DNA of 64,000 bases from Flavobacteriales bacterium (GTDB lineage Bacteria > Bacteroidota > Bacteroidia > Flavobacteriales_F > PHOS-HE28), in assembly GCA_030584065.1 (NCBI GenBank), contig CP129489.1:1078640-1142639 (forward strand), read 5' to 3'. The translations under genes and the position numbers were made by a program. Below are positions 49,641 to 57,243 of the stretch, piece by piece; positions within the stretch are counted from its first letter, which is position 1, and every line of letters starts with the position of its first letter. The notes under the pieces were generated by a model that was not told the origin of the DNA, did no database searches, and saw only the letters and a list, made by a program, of their open reading frames with translations.

Positions 49641-50981
49641 ATGTTCGAGAATCTGAACGACAAGCTGGAGCGGGCCTTCAAGGTGCTGAAAGGCCAGGGG
49701 CAGATCACGGAGATCAACGTGGCGGAGACCACCAAGGAGATCCGCAAGGCGCTGCTCGATGCCGACGTGAATTACAAGACCGCCAAGGACTTCACCGACC
49801 GGGTGAAGGCCAAGGCGCTGGGGCAGAACGTGCTCACGAGCATCAGCCCGGGGCAGCTGCTCACCAAGATCACGCACGACGAGCTGGCCGAGCTGATGGG
49901 CGGGCAGAGCGCCGGCATGAACATGAGCGGCAACCCCACGGTAGTGCTCATGAGCGGCCTGCAGGGCTCCGGCAAGACCACCTTCAGCGGCAAGCTCGCC
50001 AACTACATCCGCAAGAAGGGCAAGCGCCCGCTGCTGGTGGCTTGCGACGTGTACCGCCCCGCGGCCATCGACCAGCTGGAGACGCTCGGCAAGCAGCTGG
50101 ACATCGCGGTGTTCAGCGAGCGCGAGAACAAGGATCCGGTGAGCATCGCGCAGAACGCGATCGCCCATGCGAAGCAGCACGGCTTCACGGCCGTGATCGT
50201 GGATACCGCCGGCCGCCTGGCGATCGATGAGCAGATGATGGACGAGATCGCCCGCGTGAAGAAGGCGATCAACCCGCAGGAGACGCTTTTCGTGGTGGAT
50301 GCCATGACCGGTCAGGACGCGGTGAACACGGCCAAGGCCTTCAACGAGCGCCTGAACATCGATGGCGTGGTGCTCACCAAGCTCGACGGCGATGCGCGCG
50401 GCGGCGCTGCGCTTTCCATCCGCAGCGTGGTGGACAAGCCGATCAAGTTCATCGGCACGGGCGAGAAGATGGAGGCGCTGGACGAGTTCCACCCTGACCG
50501 CATGGCCGGCCGCATCCTCGGCATGGGCGACGTGGTCTCGCTGGTGGAGCGGGCGCAGGAGCAGTTCGACGAGAAGGCGGCGCGCGAGCTGAGCAAGAAG
50601 ATCGCGAAGGACCAGTTCGGCTTCGACGATTTCCTGGAGCAGATCGGGCAGATCAAGAAGATGGGGAACATGAAGGACCTCATGGGCATGATCCCCGGCG
50701 TAGGCAAGGCGATGAAGAACATCGATATCCCGGACGACGCCTTCAAGGGTATCGAGGCCATCATCAAGAGCATGACGCCGGAGGAGCGCAAGAATCCCTC
50801 GGTCATCAACGGCAGCCGTCGCGCGCGCCTGGCCAAGGGCAGCGGCCGCGGCATCGAAGAAGTGAACAAGCTGATGAAGCAGTTCGAGGACATGCGGAAG
50901 ATGATGAAGATGATGGGGGACAAGAGCAAGATGCAGAACATGATGCGGCAGATGCAGGCGATGCAGGGGATGAGGAGGTAG
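49641..50981 (+). CDS. ffh: Signal recognition particle protein Ffh
   Basis: The 446-residue protein has the N domain (ALLDADVNYKTAKDF), a G domain with P-loop GLQGSGKTT (about 106), DVYRPAAIDQL, DTAGR (about 187) and TKLDGDARGG (about 245), and a Met-rich M domain at the C-terminus (MRKMMKMMGDKSKMQNMMRQ) that binds 4.5S RNA and signal sequences. It delivers inner-membrane proteins to FtsY/SecYEG. Length and order are normal. Confidence 0.98.
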   Translation: MFENLNDKLERAFKVLKGQGQITEINVAETTKEIRKALLDADVNYKTAKDFTDRVKAKALGQNVLTSISPGQLLTKITHDELAELMGGQSAGMNMSGNPTVVLMSGLQGSGKTTFSGKLANYIRKKGKRPLLVACDVYRPAAIDQLETLGKQLDIAVFSERENKDPVSIAQNAIAHAKQHGFTAVIVDTAGRLAIDEQMMDEIARVKKAINPQETLFVVDAMTGQDAVNTAKAFNERLNIDGVVLTKLDGDARGGAALSIRSVVDKPIKFIGTGEKMEALDEFHPDRMAGRILGMGDVVSLVERAQEQFDEKAARELSKKIAKDQFGFDDFLEQIGQIKKMGNMKDLMGMIPGVGKAMKNIDIPDDAFKGIEAIIKSMTPEERKNPSVINGSRRARLAKGSGRGIEEVNKLMKQFEDMRKMMKMMGDKSKMQNMMRQMQAMQGMRR

Positions 50982-51034
50982 GGCGAAAAGGTGAGAGAGT
51001 ACGAGGGTACCTGCCCCGAGCAGAGTTGAAGGAT

Positions 51035-51191
51035 GGCGTGCCCCTCGCAAGAGCCTCGGGTCGCGTGCTACGCTTTAGCCGGACTTGTCGCGGCTCGCGG
51101 TCGCGGGCTGCGGGGGCTCCTGCGTCGCCGCCTCGCTCCACGCGCCCGCAAGGCCGCAACCGCGCCGGGCTGCCGCTTCTCCCGTTCACGC
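51035..51191. repeat. Dispersed intergenic repeat element, copy B
   Basis: It begins GGCGTGCCCC and ends CGTTCACGC, with CCGGGCTGCCGCTT in the right part, matching the termini and right half of the element at 13330-13421. The middle (CTACGCTTTAGCC...CGCCCGCAAGGCC) is longer and different. It occupies the 446-bp gap after ffh, at the border of the accessory region; the rest of the gap shows only the promoter at 51287. Confidence 0.45.
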
Positions 51192-51286
51192 AGATACCAA
51201 TGCAACCCCAGTTCGGGGTAAAGAGTCGCGTCGACCTTCCACCGTCGAACCCATCCCTCAGCTGGTAGGATTGACCTTGGGGCCCC

Positions 51287-51294
51287 TACATTTG
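51287..51294 (+). promoter_or_regulatory. -7 element TACATTTG
   Basis: Perfect TAnnTTTG, 133 nt upstream of the ATG at 51428. Confidence 0.5.
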
Positions 51295-51427
51295 TCAGAC
51301 TGTACCATGCTGTTTAGTTTTGCTGACACCTGTGGGCGACTTCGCCCCGCCCCTTGTCACAGAGAATGTAAGACCCACATGAGTCGAGAATCTTAAACAC
51401 AGAGTTGACTGCCAACAACCACCGACC

Positions 51428-53071
51428 ATGAGAACACGGGTGCTTCATCTTCTCACAGCGCTGCTCTGCATCGTTTGCAACTTCGTCAGCGCTTCAGCCC
51501 AATCCTGCTCTGGAGGGTCCAAGGACCGGATGGTGGAGTTTCCCACGCCGATATGGGGATTGAAAATATATGCTTGTATACATGGTGCGAACGAAGCGAG
51601 TATTGGCGCTCATCAGGACGTGAGTTGGGGCATCAAGAACACACGCACTGACACCTTTGAGGTTTCTTTCACCAAGGTGTACACTTTTCGCAGCGGCAAG
51701 GTGATCGAGAAAGCGTTCGGATGGGGTGCGATTAAAGTACTGCCAGGTCAAACTGTTTATGGTGGGAATTTCACAGGAGACGCGGATTTGACCGATATAT
51801 TTTTTCCGGAGGATTGCGATTGTCCCAAAGAATCCAAGCGGATAAAGTACCTCGATATACGTGACTTGGTGATCGTCAATCTTGGTGAACTCCGCCGCAA
51901 GCAAGAACAAGAGGAGCGCATACGAGTGGCCAACAATCAAGCGGAAAGGGAAAAAGCGAAGAAGGAAGAACCGGACCGCGTGGAGGACGGGAATAAAACG
52001 GAGAAAGAGCGTGAAGAAGCCGAGGAGAAGAGCGAGAAGGAGGAAAAGAAAGAAGACGGGGATGAAAGCAAGGGGTCGAAATCCTATTCGCCACCACCAC
52101 CTACCGCCAACCAGATCCGGATGGGGGAACTCCGTAACCAGGCCGTGCAACGACAGGCCCAAGGAACGGCGTACATCGCCGGATGGAGTACGGCCACGGT
52201 GGGCTTGTTGTTCTTGAAGTTCAATGATGGAGAAGGCAGCTACTTCCGGGGAGGCGGCTTCCACATTCGGGGCAACTTCGGTGTCGGCCTGTTCAACGTG
52301 AGCAACATGGTAGCGCATGAGTACACGACGACGGACTATGATGTGTACTACAACGGTTGGTTCGACCACCATGTGCATGAAGAGAGAGAGGACAGCACAT
52401 CCAACAATATCACAACTCTTGGGTTCTCTTTCTCTGCGGCCATGGACCTCTTCAATAGCCGGAACTTCATAATTGGGATGGAGGGCAAGTACAGTGCGGG
52501 TTTCTGGTTCGGCGGGTTGGGCGATGCGACTGTCACATCATCGACCACGCAAACAATCGGGCAATGGAGCTTGACCGGAAAAGCTGCTATTGGTACTGCC
52601 AGCGTGAAACTACTGGCCGGATATGGTTTGGAGAGAACGGAAGCCGCGGGATCAACGACCATCGCCATCGATCAATACTTAGGCAGCACTGACCCAGGTG
52701 TAAGTGTGCAGGACTTTTTGGATGAAACCACAGAGGTAACCCTGTTCGATGTGGAATATCTCAAGCCGAGCATTGGGCTTCGGTTTTCCAGCACTGACAA
52801 GCCCTTTCAAGTTGATCTTGAATACCATCAAGTATCACCTCGTGGGGATTACTATGGTGAGAGGCTCAAGCGAGATGGCGGGTCCGATATGTTCGGTGTC
52901 TCCCTCTCCATTACGCGGGTGAACAGGATGCGCTTTGAGATTTCCTATTCCCAGTTGAAGAACCGGTGGTGGGACCAGGATCCAGCGTCTTGCTGGATGG
53001 TCTCGCTCACTAAACAGTTGGATTATTTTAGCAAGAAATATTCCAAGAAGGGTATTCAATACATCCGATAG
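51428..53071 (+). CDS. Secreted protein with charged coiled coil and C-terminal beta-barrel-like region
   Basis: The 547-residue protein has a signal peptide (ending SASAQ), an N-terminal globular part with several Cys (about 25-155), a very charged Lys/Glu helix (about 155-225, for example EKEREEAEEKSEKEEKKEDG), a Pro spacer (SPPPPTANQ) and a C-terminal half of alternating strands with aromatic ends (FHIRGNFGVGLFNVSNM, IIGMEGKYSAGFWFGGLG, MRFEISYSQLKNRWW) typical of outer-membrane barrels. Its G+C content is visibly lower than its neighbours (codons such as AAA, GAA, ATT), suggesting recent acquisition. I do not recognise the family. Confidence 0.7.
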   Translation: MRTRVLHLLTALLCIVCNFVSASAQSCSGGSKDRMVEFPTPIWGLKIYACIHGANEASIGAHQDVSWGIKNTRTDTFEVSFTKVYTFRSGKVIEKAFGWGAIKVLPGQTVYGGNFTGDADLTDIFFPEDCDCPKESKRIKYLDIRDLVIVNLGELRRKQEQEERIRVANNQAEREKAKKEEPDRVEDGNKTEKEREEAEEKSEKEEKKEDGDESKGSKSYSPPPPTANQIRMGELRNQAVQRQAQGTAYIAGWSTATVGLLFLKFNDGEGSYFRGGGFHIRGNFGVGLFNVSNMVAHEYTTTDYDVYYNGWFDHHVHEEREDSTSNNITTLGFSFSAAMDLFNSRNFIIGMEGKYSAGFWFGGLGDATVTSSTTQTIGQWSLTGKAAIGTASVKLLAGYGLERTEAAGSTTIAIDQYLGSTDPGVSVQDFLDETTEVTLFDVEYLKPSIGLRFSSTDKPFQVDLEYHQVSPRGDYYGERLKRDGGSDMFGVSLSITRVNRMRFEISYSQLKNRWWDQDPASCWMVSLTKQLDYFSKKYSKKGIQYIR

Positions 53072-53208
53072 AAACCTGACTTCTGGTCCGTTTCGCGTCA
53101 TAGTACAGGTCAATTAGGAGTAGACTAGGTACGCGGATATCTGCGGCGCGAGGCAGGATGCGAGGCGGTCGTCGCACTGATTTCGGTTCTTCATACGTAT
53201 ATCCTGCG

Positions 53209-53216
53209 TAATTTCG
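53209..53216 (+). promoter_or_regulatory. -7 element TAATTTCG of the toxin-antitoxin operon
   Basis: Perfect TAnnTTCG, 20 nt upstream of the antitoxin ATG. Confidence 0.5.
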
Positions 53217-53236
53217 CTGTGTAAACATCCATCGCC

Positions 53237-53500
53237 ATGGACACCAAGCTCACCCTCAGCTTCGACGCGGGCGTGGCCGAGCGGGCCAAGGCCTTCGCCG
53301 AGGCGAACAACATCAGCCTCTCGCGGCTCATCGAGTTCATGCTGAGCAAGGTGACCGACAAGCGCTACCGCAGCCTAGATGAACTGCCCGTGAGCGATTG
53401 GATAAGCCAAGTAGCCGAAGGCGAAGCGACCTACGTGCGGAAGAACGCCGCGGAGCGGAACGTGAAGAAGGATTACCTGGCCAGCCGGAGGAAGCGGTAG
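53237..53500 (+). CDS. Antitoxin of a PIN-type module (DUF6364-like)
   Basis: The 87-residue protein begins with a ribbon-helix-helix-like segment (KLTLSFDAGVAERAKAFAEANNISLSRLIEFML), the expected DNA-binding and dimerisation part, followed by a C-terminal charged tail (VKKDYLASRRKR) that would bind the toxin. This is the arrangement of DUF6364/RHH antitoxins. The PIN toxin gene follows after 93 bp, an unusually wide gap that is filled by an inverted repeat. Autorepression through its RHH domain is likely. Confidence 0.82.
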   Translation: MDTKLTLSFDAGVAERAKAFAEANNISLSRLIEFMLSKVTDKRYRSLDELPVSDWISQVAEGEATYVRKNAAERNVKKDYLASRRKR

Positions 53501-53507
53501 AAGAGGT

Positions 53508-53581
53508 AACCGCAAAGACGCAAAGAGCGCAAAGGGTAATTCCGTACTGGGCTTCTTGGCGGTCTTTGCGTCTTTGCGGTT
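53508..53581. repeat. 19-bp perfect inverted repeat AACCGCAAAGACGCAAAGA between antitoxin and toxin
   Basis: Arms at 53508-53526 and 53563-53581 are perfect reverse complements separated by 36 bp. The arm contains tandem CGCAAAGA units. I recall the same CGCAAAGACGCAAAG sequence as a dispersed repeat in many unrelated bacterial genomes. It separates two genes that would normally be adjacent or overlapping. Confidence 0.75.
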
Positions 53582-53593
53582 TGAATTAACCCC

Positions 53594-54052
53594 ATGCCCC
53601 CCAAGCGAATCTTCCTCGACGCCAACGTCCTTGTCACGGTGCTCTGCAATGAGTACCCGCGTTTCGGGGCGTGCGCCCGCGTGCTGAGCCTCGCTGATGA
53701 CAAGCGCTTCGAGGTGTACACCTCACCGCTGTGCCTGGCGATCGGGGCCTACTTCGCGGAGAAGACGTCTTCGTCCCGCATCGGCGGGAAGAACGGGAAG
53801 AAGCTGGCCCGGAGGAAGATCGCGCTGCTGGCGGAGAAACTCCGGGTCACCACCATGGGAGCCAAGGCTGTGGAGCGCACCATGGCCGATCCACGCATCA
53901 CGGACATCGAGGACGGGTTCCAGTACTTCTCAGCAGTCGATGCGGGCTGCACGAGCATTATCACACATGACAAGCGCGACTGGAGATTCGCAGCGATGGA
54001 GGTGCTTGCCCCGGAGGACTTCCTGCTGAAGCATGCTGTGAGGAAGGCCTGA
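53594..54052 (+). CDS. PIN-domain toxin (VapC-like ribonuclease)
   Basis: The 152-residue protein has the PIN acidic residues: FLDANVLVTVL (first Asp), a central helix with a Glu region, and the C-terminal DGFQYFSAVDAGCTSIITHDKRDW (two further Asp in D-x-x-x-x-x-x-A-x-D and T-H-D-K-R-D). Enzymes of this type cleave RNA and are neutralised by the upstream antitoxin. Length is usual. A basic insertion (SSSRIGGKNGKKLARRK) sits between the first two motifs. Confidence 0.85.
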   Translation: MPPKRIFLDANVLVTVLCNEYPRFGACARVLSLADDKRFEVYTSPLCLAIGAYFAEKTSSSRIGGKNGKKLARRKIALLAEKLRVTTMGAKAVERTMADPRITDIEDGFQYFSAVDAGCTSIITHDKRDWRFAAMEVLAPEDFLLKHAVRKA

Positions 54053-54055
54053 CCG

Positions 54056-54063
54056 TACGTTCA
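54056..54063 (+). promoter_or_regulatory. -7-like element TACGTTCA
   Basis: Partial match to TAnnTTCG with a second candidate CACATTCG at 54062-54069. Either gives a leader of about 7-15 nt before the ATG at 54083. Confidence 0.3.
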
Positions 54064-54082
54064 CATTCGGGGCACTTTCCCG

Positions 54083-55384
54083 ATGAGGGTGAAAACTTCC
54101 ATTATGACCATCGCCCGTGCACCCCTGATTGGCCTGCTCGCCGCATTCGTAGCCTGTTCCAGTGGCCCTGGCCGGTCGGCTGGTTCGGAGGAAAGCCCAG
54201 AAGAGGCAAGGGACATGAGCGATGAGCAGCAGCCGCGCTTCGTGGAGGGCAAGGACTACACCGTGCTCGAGCGGGTGCGCTTCATGGATGCTCAGGGATT
54301 CGAGCGCCCGGCCGAGGCCTTCAGCGTGCTGCTGCCGAAGGGCTGGACCCATGAGGGCGGCGTGTCGTGGAAGGGGCTGAACGAGTGCCGGGGCGAGATG
54401 ATCGCCGCGAAATGGAGCGCGAGCTCACCCGATGGCGCCATCCGCTATCAGGTGCTGCCCAATCACAGCTGGTCATCGGCCAGCGACATGATGATGATGC
54501 AGAACCTGCAGATGCAGGCTCAGCAGGGCGGCTGCGAGGTGGGCGGTCCCATGGATGCCGCCAGCTACCTGCGCGAGGTGTTCGCGCCGCGCGAGCTCCG
54601 TGGGGCGAGCATCACCGAGGTGAAGGAGAACGCGGAGGTGGCACGCGAGATGGAGCGCATGGCCGCACAGACGAAAGCGGCCTTCGAGCAGTGGGGAGGC
54701 CAGGCCACGCTGCAACCCAGCGCGATCATCGCCCGGCTGAAGTGGAACGATGGCACCGAAGGCATCGCGCTGGTCTCGGTGCTCAACGTCATCAACGTGT
54801 CGCAGAACATGTATACCGGCGAGTACCAGCAGCTCACCAACAGCAACGCCAGCGAGCGGAGCATCCTCCGCTTCCCGGCTGGGCGGCGCGATGAGGCCGA
54901 GCGCGTGCTGGCCACGATCAAATCGAGCTTCCGCACCAACCCCGCCTGGAAACAGGCCGTGGAGGGCTACTTCGCGCAGCTGCGCCAGCAGCAGGACCGG
55001 ATGCATCACATACGCATGGCCGCCATCGACGCGCAGACCGCCGCCAACACCCGCGCGCACAACCAGCGCATGGCCGACATACAGGCCCAGGGCGCCGCGA
55101 ACACCGCACGGCACAACGAGCGCATGGCCGGTTACGACCAGCAGATGCGCAGCTGGGAGCAGCAGCAGTCGTCGCAGGACCGCCAGCACACGCAGTTCGT
55201 GAAGACGATCCGCGAGGTGGAGACCTGGAATGATGGGGGCAATGGGCGCGTGGAGCTCACCAGCGGATACGACCACGCGTGGAGCCGTGGCGACGGCAGC
55301 TACATCCTGAGCAACAGCCCCAACTTCGACCCCAGCTCAGTGTTCCAGGACCAGAATTGGAAGCCGATGACCCCTGCTGACTAG
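54083..55384 (+). CDS. Lipoprotein of unknown function with Gln-rich coiled coil
   Basis: The 433-residue protein has a lipoprotein signal with lipobox AFVAC (Cys about 25). The first half has a compact domain (FERPAEAFSVLLPKGWTHEGG, IRYQVLPNHSWSSASDMMMMQNL), and from about residue 290 a long Gln/Arg/Ala helix (AQLRQQQDRMHHIRMAAIDA, repeated NQRMADIQAQGAANTARHNERM) ends in a small globular tail (GRVELTSGYDHAWSRGDGSY). The first half resembles serum-resistance-like or DUF-type lipoproteins only loosely. A second in-frame ATG at 54104 would give an equally good signal. Function unknown. Confidence 0.7.
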   Translation: MRVKTSIMTIARAPLIGLLAAFVACSSGPGRSAGSEESPEEARDMSDEQQPRFVEGKDYTVLERVRFMDAQGFERPAEAFSVLLPKGWTHEGGVSWKGLNECRGEMIAAKWSASSPDGAIRYQVLPNHSWSSASDMMMMQNLQMQAQQGGCEVGGPMDAASYLREVFAPRELRGASITEVKENAEVAREMERMAAQTKAAFEQWGGQATLQPSAIIARLKWNDGTEGIALVSVLNVINVSQNMYTGEYQQLTNSNASERSILRFPAGRRDEAERVLATIKSSFRTNPAWKQAVEGYFAQLRQQQDRMHHIRMAAIDAQTAANTRAHNQRMADIQAQGAANTARHNERMAGYDQQMRSWEQQQSSQDRQHTQFVKTIREVETWNDGGNGRVELTSGYDHAWSRGDGSYILSNSPNFDPSSVFQDQNWKPMTPAD

Positions 55385-55427
55385 CCGAGTGGCTCATGTG
55401 CCGTATCCTTGGAGCAAAGCGCAAGCG

Positions 55428-55724
55428 ATGCTCAAGCCACTCGCGCTCACCGGCGCATTGGCATTGGCCAGGCCTCCACTGGCCCGGGATGGATACGAAT
55501 TCGCCTGGGTCCGGAACACCCCATTCGGCAAGCGGGTGGTTGTGGTCACCGTGGAGCCCGGTGAAAGCGCAGCCAAGGACCTGGGCGGCATCACTCTCGG
55601 AGCGTTGGCCGCCCAGGCTATGTCCATCATTCCATCCTGGCCACAGAGCGCGACCAGGAGTCGCAGGGCTGGGGGGCACCTTGGACGATGCCGTATGGCT
55701 ATGCTCCGCATGCCCCGGCCATGA
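55428..55724 (+). pseudogene. Possible remnant of a small secreted protein
   Basis: From 55428 a frame starts MLKPLALTGALALARPPLA and continues YEFAWVRNTPFGKRVVVVTVEPGESAAKDLGGITLG with codons rich in G/C at the third position, as in real genes here. Around 55640 the frame becomes Arg-rich while another frame (SILATERDQESQGWGAPWTM) becomes more protein-like. This looks like a decayed gene with a frameshift, but a chance open frame in high-GC DNA cannot be excluded. It lies in the 393-bp gap before the first TPR gene. Confidence 0.25.
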
Positions 55725-55777
55725 TTCTCGCAGTGCCTAGGCAACGTGGCCCGGTTCCTGCCGGTCATCGCACACGC

Positions 55778-56482
55778 ATGCGGCTGTTCGCCTCCCTCCT
55801 TCCCTTTGCGCTGGCCGTCGCCGCCTCCGCGCAGCACCTCACCTATGAGGAGTGGCTGCGCCGCGCCATGGTGGACATGCGCCTGCAGCCAAGGTTCGGC
55901 GACCAACCGAAGAATGAGGCCCAGGTTTCCAGCGACGCGGAGTTCACGCGCCTTATGCTGGAGCAGGAGCCCGATCGGCGGAAGGCCAGCGAGCAACTGC
56001 TGCTGCACGGCTTCGACCTGCTCCGCAAGGGCGAGATGCCTGCGGCGATGAACCGGTTCAACCAGGCTTACCTGCTGGACAGCACGAACGCGGATGTCCA
56101 TTGGGGATATGGCACCTTTTTCATGATGCTCGACCGTCCCGGCATGGCGCATCGGCAGTATGAGCAGGGCCTGGCCTTGGACAGCACGAGCGTGCGCCTG
56201 CTGACGGCCGATGCAGCCGCCTACCTGAACGAGCGGGGCGCCATCGTCGTGAGCGACCCGGCAGCCGCGAGGTCCCTCGCCGATCGGGCGTTCGACCGGC
56301 TCCTGCAGGCACAGCGCCATCACCCTGACGACCCTGGCATGCTCTACCGCCTGAGCGTCTGCCATCTCCTGCGCGGGGAATGCGACGAGGCTTGGCGCGC
56401 CTACCGCGCCTGCAAAGACCACCCGGAGGCGCCAATCGACCCCGGGTATCCGGAATACCTGCGGGGGCAGTGCCCCGAGTGA
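55778..56482 (+). CDS. Secreted TPR-like protein, paralogue 1
   Basis: The 234-residue protein has a signal peptide (MRLFASLLPFALAVAASAQ), then HLTYEEWLRRAMVDMRLQPRFGD and helical repeats: MPAAMNRFNQAYLLDSTNADVHWGYGTFFMMLDRPGMAHRQYEQGLALDST. It is homologous to the next gene, with shared order E/D-W, L-K/Q-P-Q/R-F-G-D, M-x-R-F-N-x-A, N-x-x-V-H, R-P-x-x-A-H-x-x-Y-x-x-G and I/L-D-S-T. The two form a tandem duplication, 48 bp apart. A periplasmic scaffold role is likely; no enzyme motif. Confidence 0.75.
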   Translation: MRLFASLLPFALAVAASAQHLTYEEWLRRAMVDMRLQPRFGDQPKNEAQVSSDAEFTRLMLEQEPDRRKASEQLLLHGFDLLRKGEMPAAMNRFNQAYLLDSTNADVHWGYGTFFMMLDRPGMAHRQYEQGLALDSTSVRLLTADAAAYLNERGAIVVSDPAAARSLADRAFDRLLQAQRHHPDDPGMLYRLSVCHLLRGECDEAWRAYRACKDHPEAPIDPGYPEYLRGQCPE

Positions 56483-56530
56483 GGCGAGGAATGGCCCGAT
56501 GATTGCCAAATTAGCGGCTCCAGAAGCGCC

Positions 56531-57238
56531 ATGAGAACATCCGTATTCGCCCTCCTGACCCTGGTCAGCCTTTCCGCCCATGCCCAATTGCTCTCGTTCG
56601 ATGAATGGTATGAGCGCTCCGACAAGGACCTCTACTTGAAGCCGCAGTTCGGTGACCGCGGTCCAGATGTGATCAACAACCTGGTGGACCAGGATGTCTT
56701 CGTGGCCATCATGAACAACCGCAACCGTCAGCGCGCGGTGAGCGACAGCCTTGTGAAGCTGGGCTTGGAGCGGCTGCGGAAGAATGATCACGTGGCCAGC
56801 ATGCGCCGGTTCAACGAGGCCTGGCTGGCGATGCCGATCAATCCCGAGGTGCACCGGGCCTTCGGCGCTTATTTCCGCAGCATGAAACGCCCCCTGGAGG
56901 CCCATGAGCACTACCAGGCCGGCATCGCCATCGACAGCACCTATGCCCCCCTCCTGAAAGAGGAGGCCGACGTGTACATGGAGCAGCGGTACCACATGCA
57001 ACAGGAAGGGCGGGACAAGAAGGCCGAGGAGCTCACACTCAAGGCCTTGGACCTTTACAAAAGGGCCTATCGCCGCATGGGCAATGACCCAGAGGTGACC
57101 TATCGCCTCTTCGAATGCTACGTGCTCACGCTGAACTGCCCCAAGGCCTGGGAATTCCACGACAAGGTGGTGGAGATGAAGGCGCGCAGCGTGGAGGAGA
57201 TGTACCTGAACCGGCTGAAGGCCTACTGCGTTCGCTGA
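56531..57238 (+). CDS. Secreted TPR-like protein, paralogue 2
   Basis: The 235-residue protein has a signal peptide (MRTSVFALLTLVSLSAHAQ) and the same layout as its neighbour: LSFDEWYERSDKDLYLKPQFGD, SMRRFNEAWLAMPINPEVHRAFGAYFRSMKRPLEAHEHYQAGIAIDST and a further helix pair ending with two cysteines (FECYVLTLNCPKAW), which are mirrored in paralogue 1 (SVCHLLRGECDEAW). The pair has diverged well but kept the domain, consistent with partner or heterodimer proteins. Convergent with the GlmU-like gene. Confidence 0.75.
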   Translation: MRTSVFALLTLVSLSAHAQLLSFDEWYERSDKDLYLKPQFGDRGPDVINNLVDQDVFVAIMNNRNRQRAVSDSLVKLGLERLRKNDHVASMRRFNEAWLAMPINPEVHRAFGAYFRSMKRPLEAHEHYQAGIAIDSTYAPLLKEEADVYMEQRYHMQQEGRDKKAEELTLKALDLYKRAYRRMGNDPEVTYRLFECYVLTLNCPKAWEFHDKVVEMKARSVEEMYLNRLKAYCVR

Positions 57239-57243
57239 GGCAT

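Noticed and set aside
49122-51050. A 642-residue open frame on the minus strand, antisense to ffh
   Set aside because: It is His/Leu-rich shadow translation of the ffh gene, a normal effect of strong third-position GC. Only its last 105 codons, outside ffh, are listed as a low-confidence gene.
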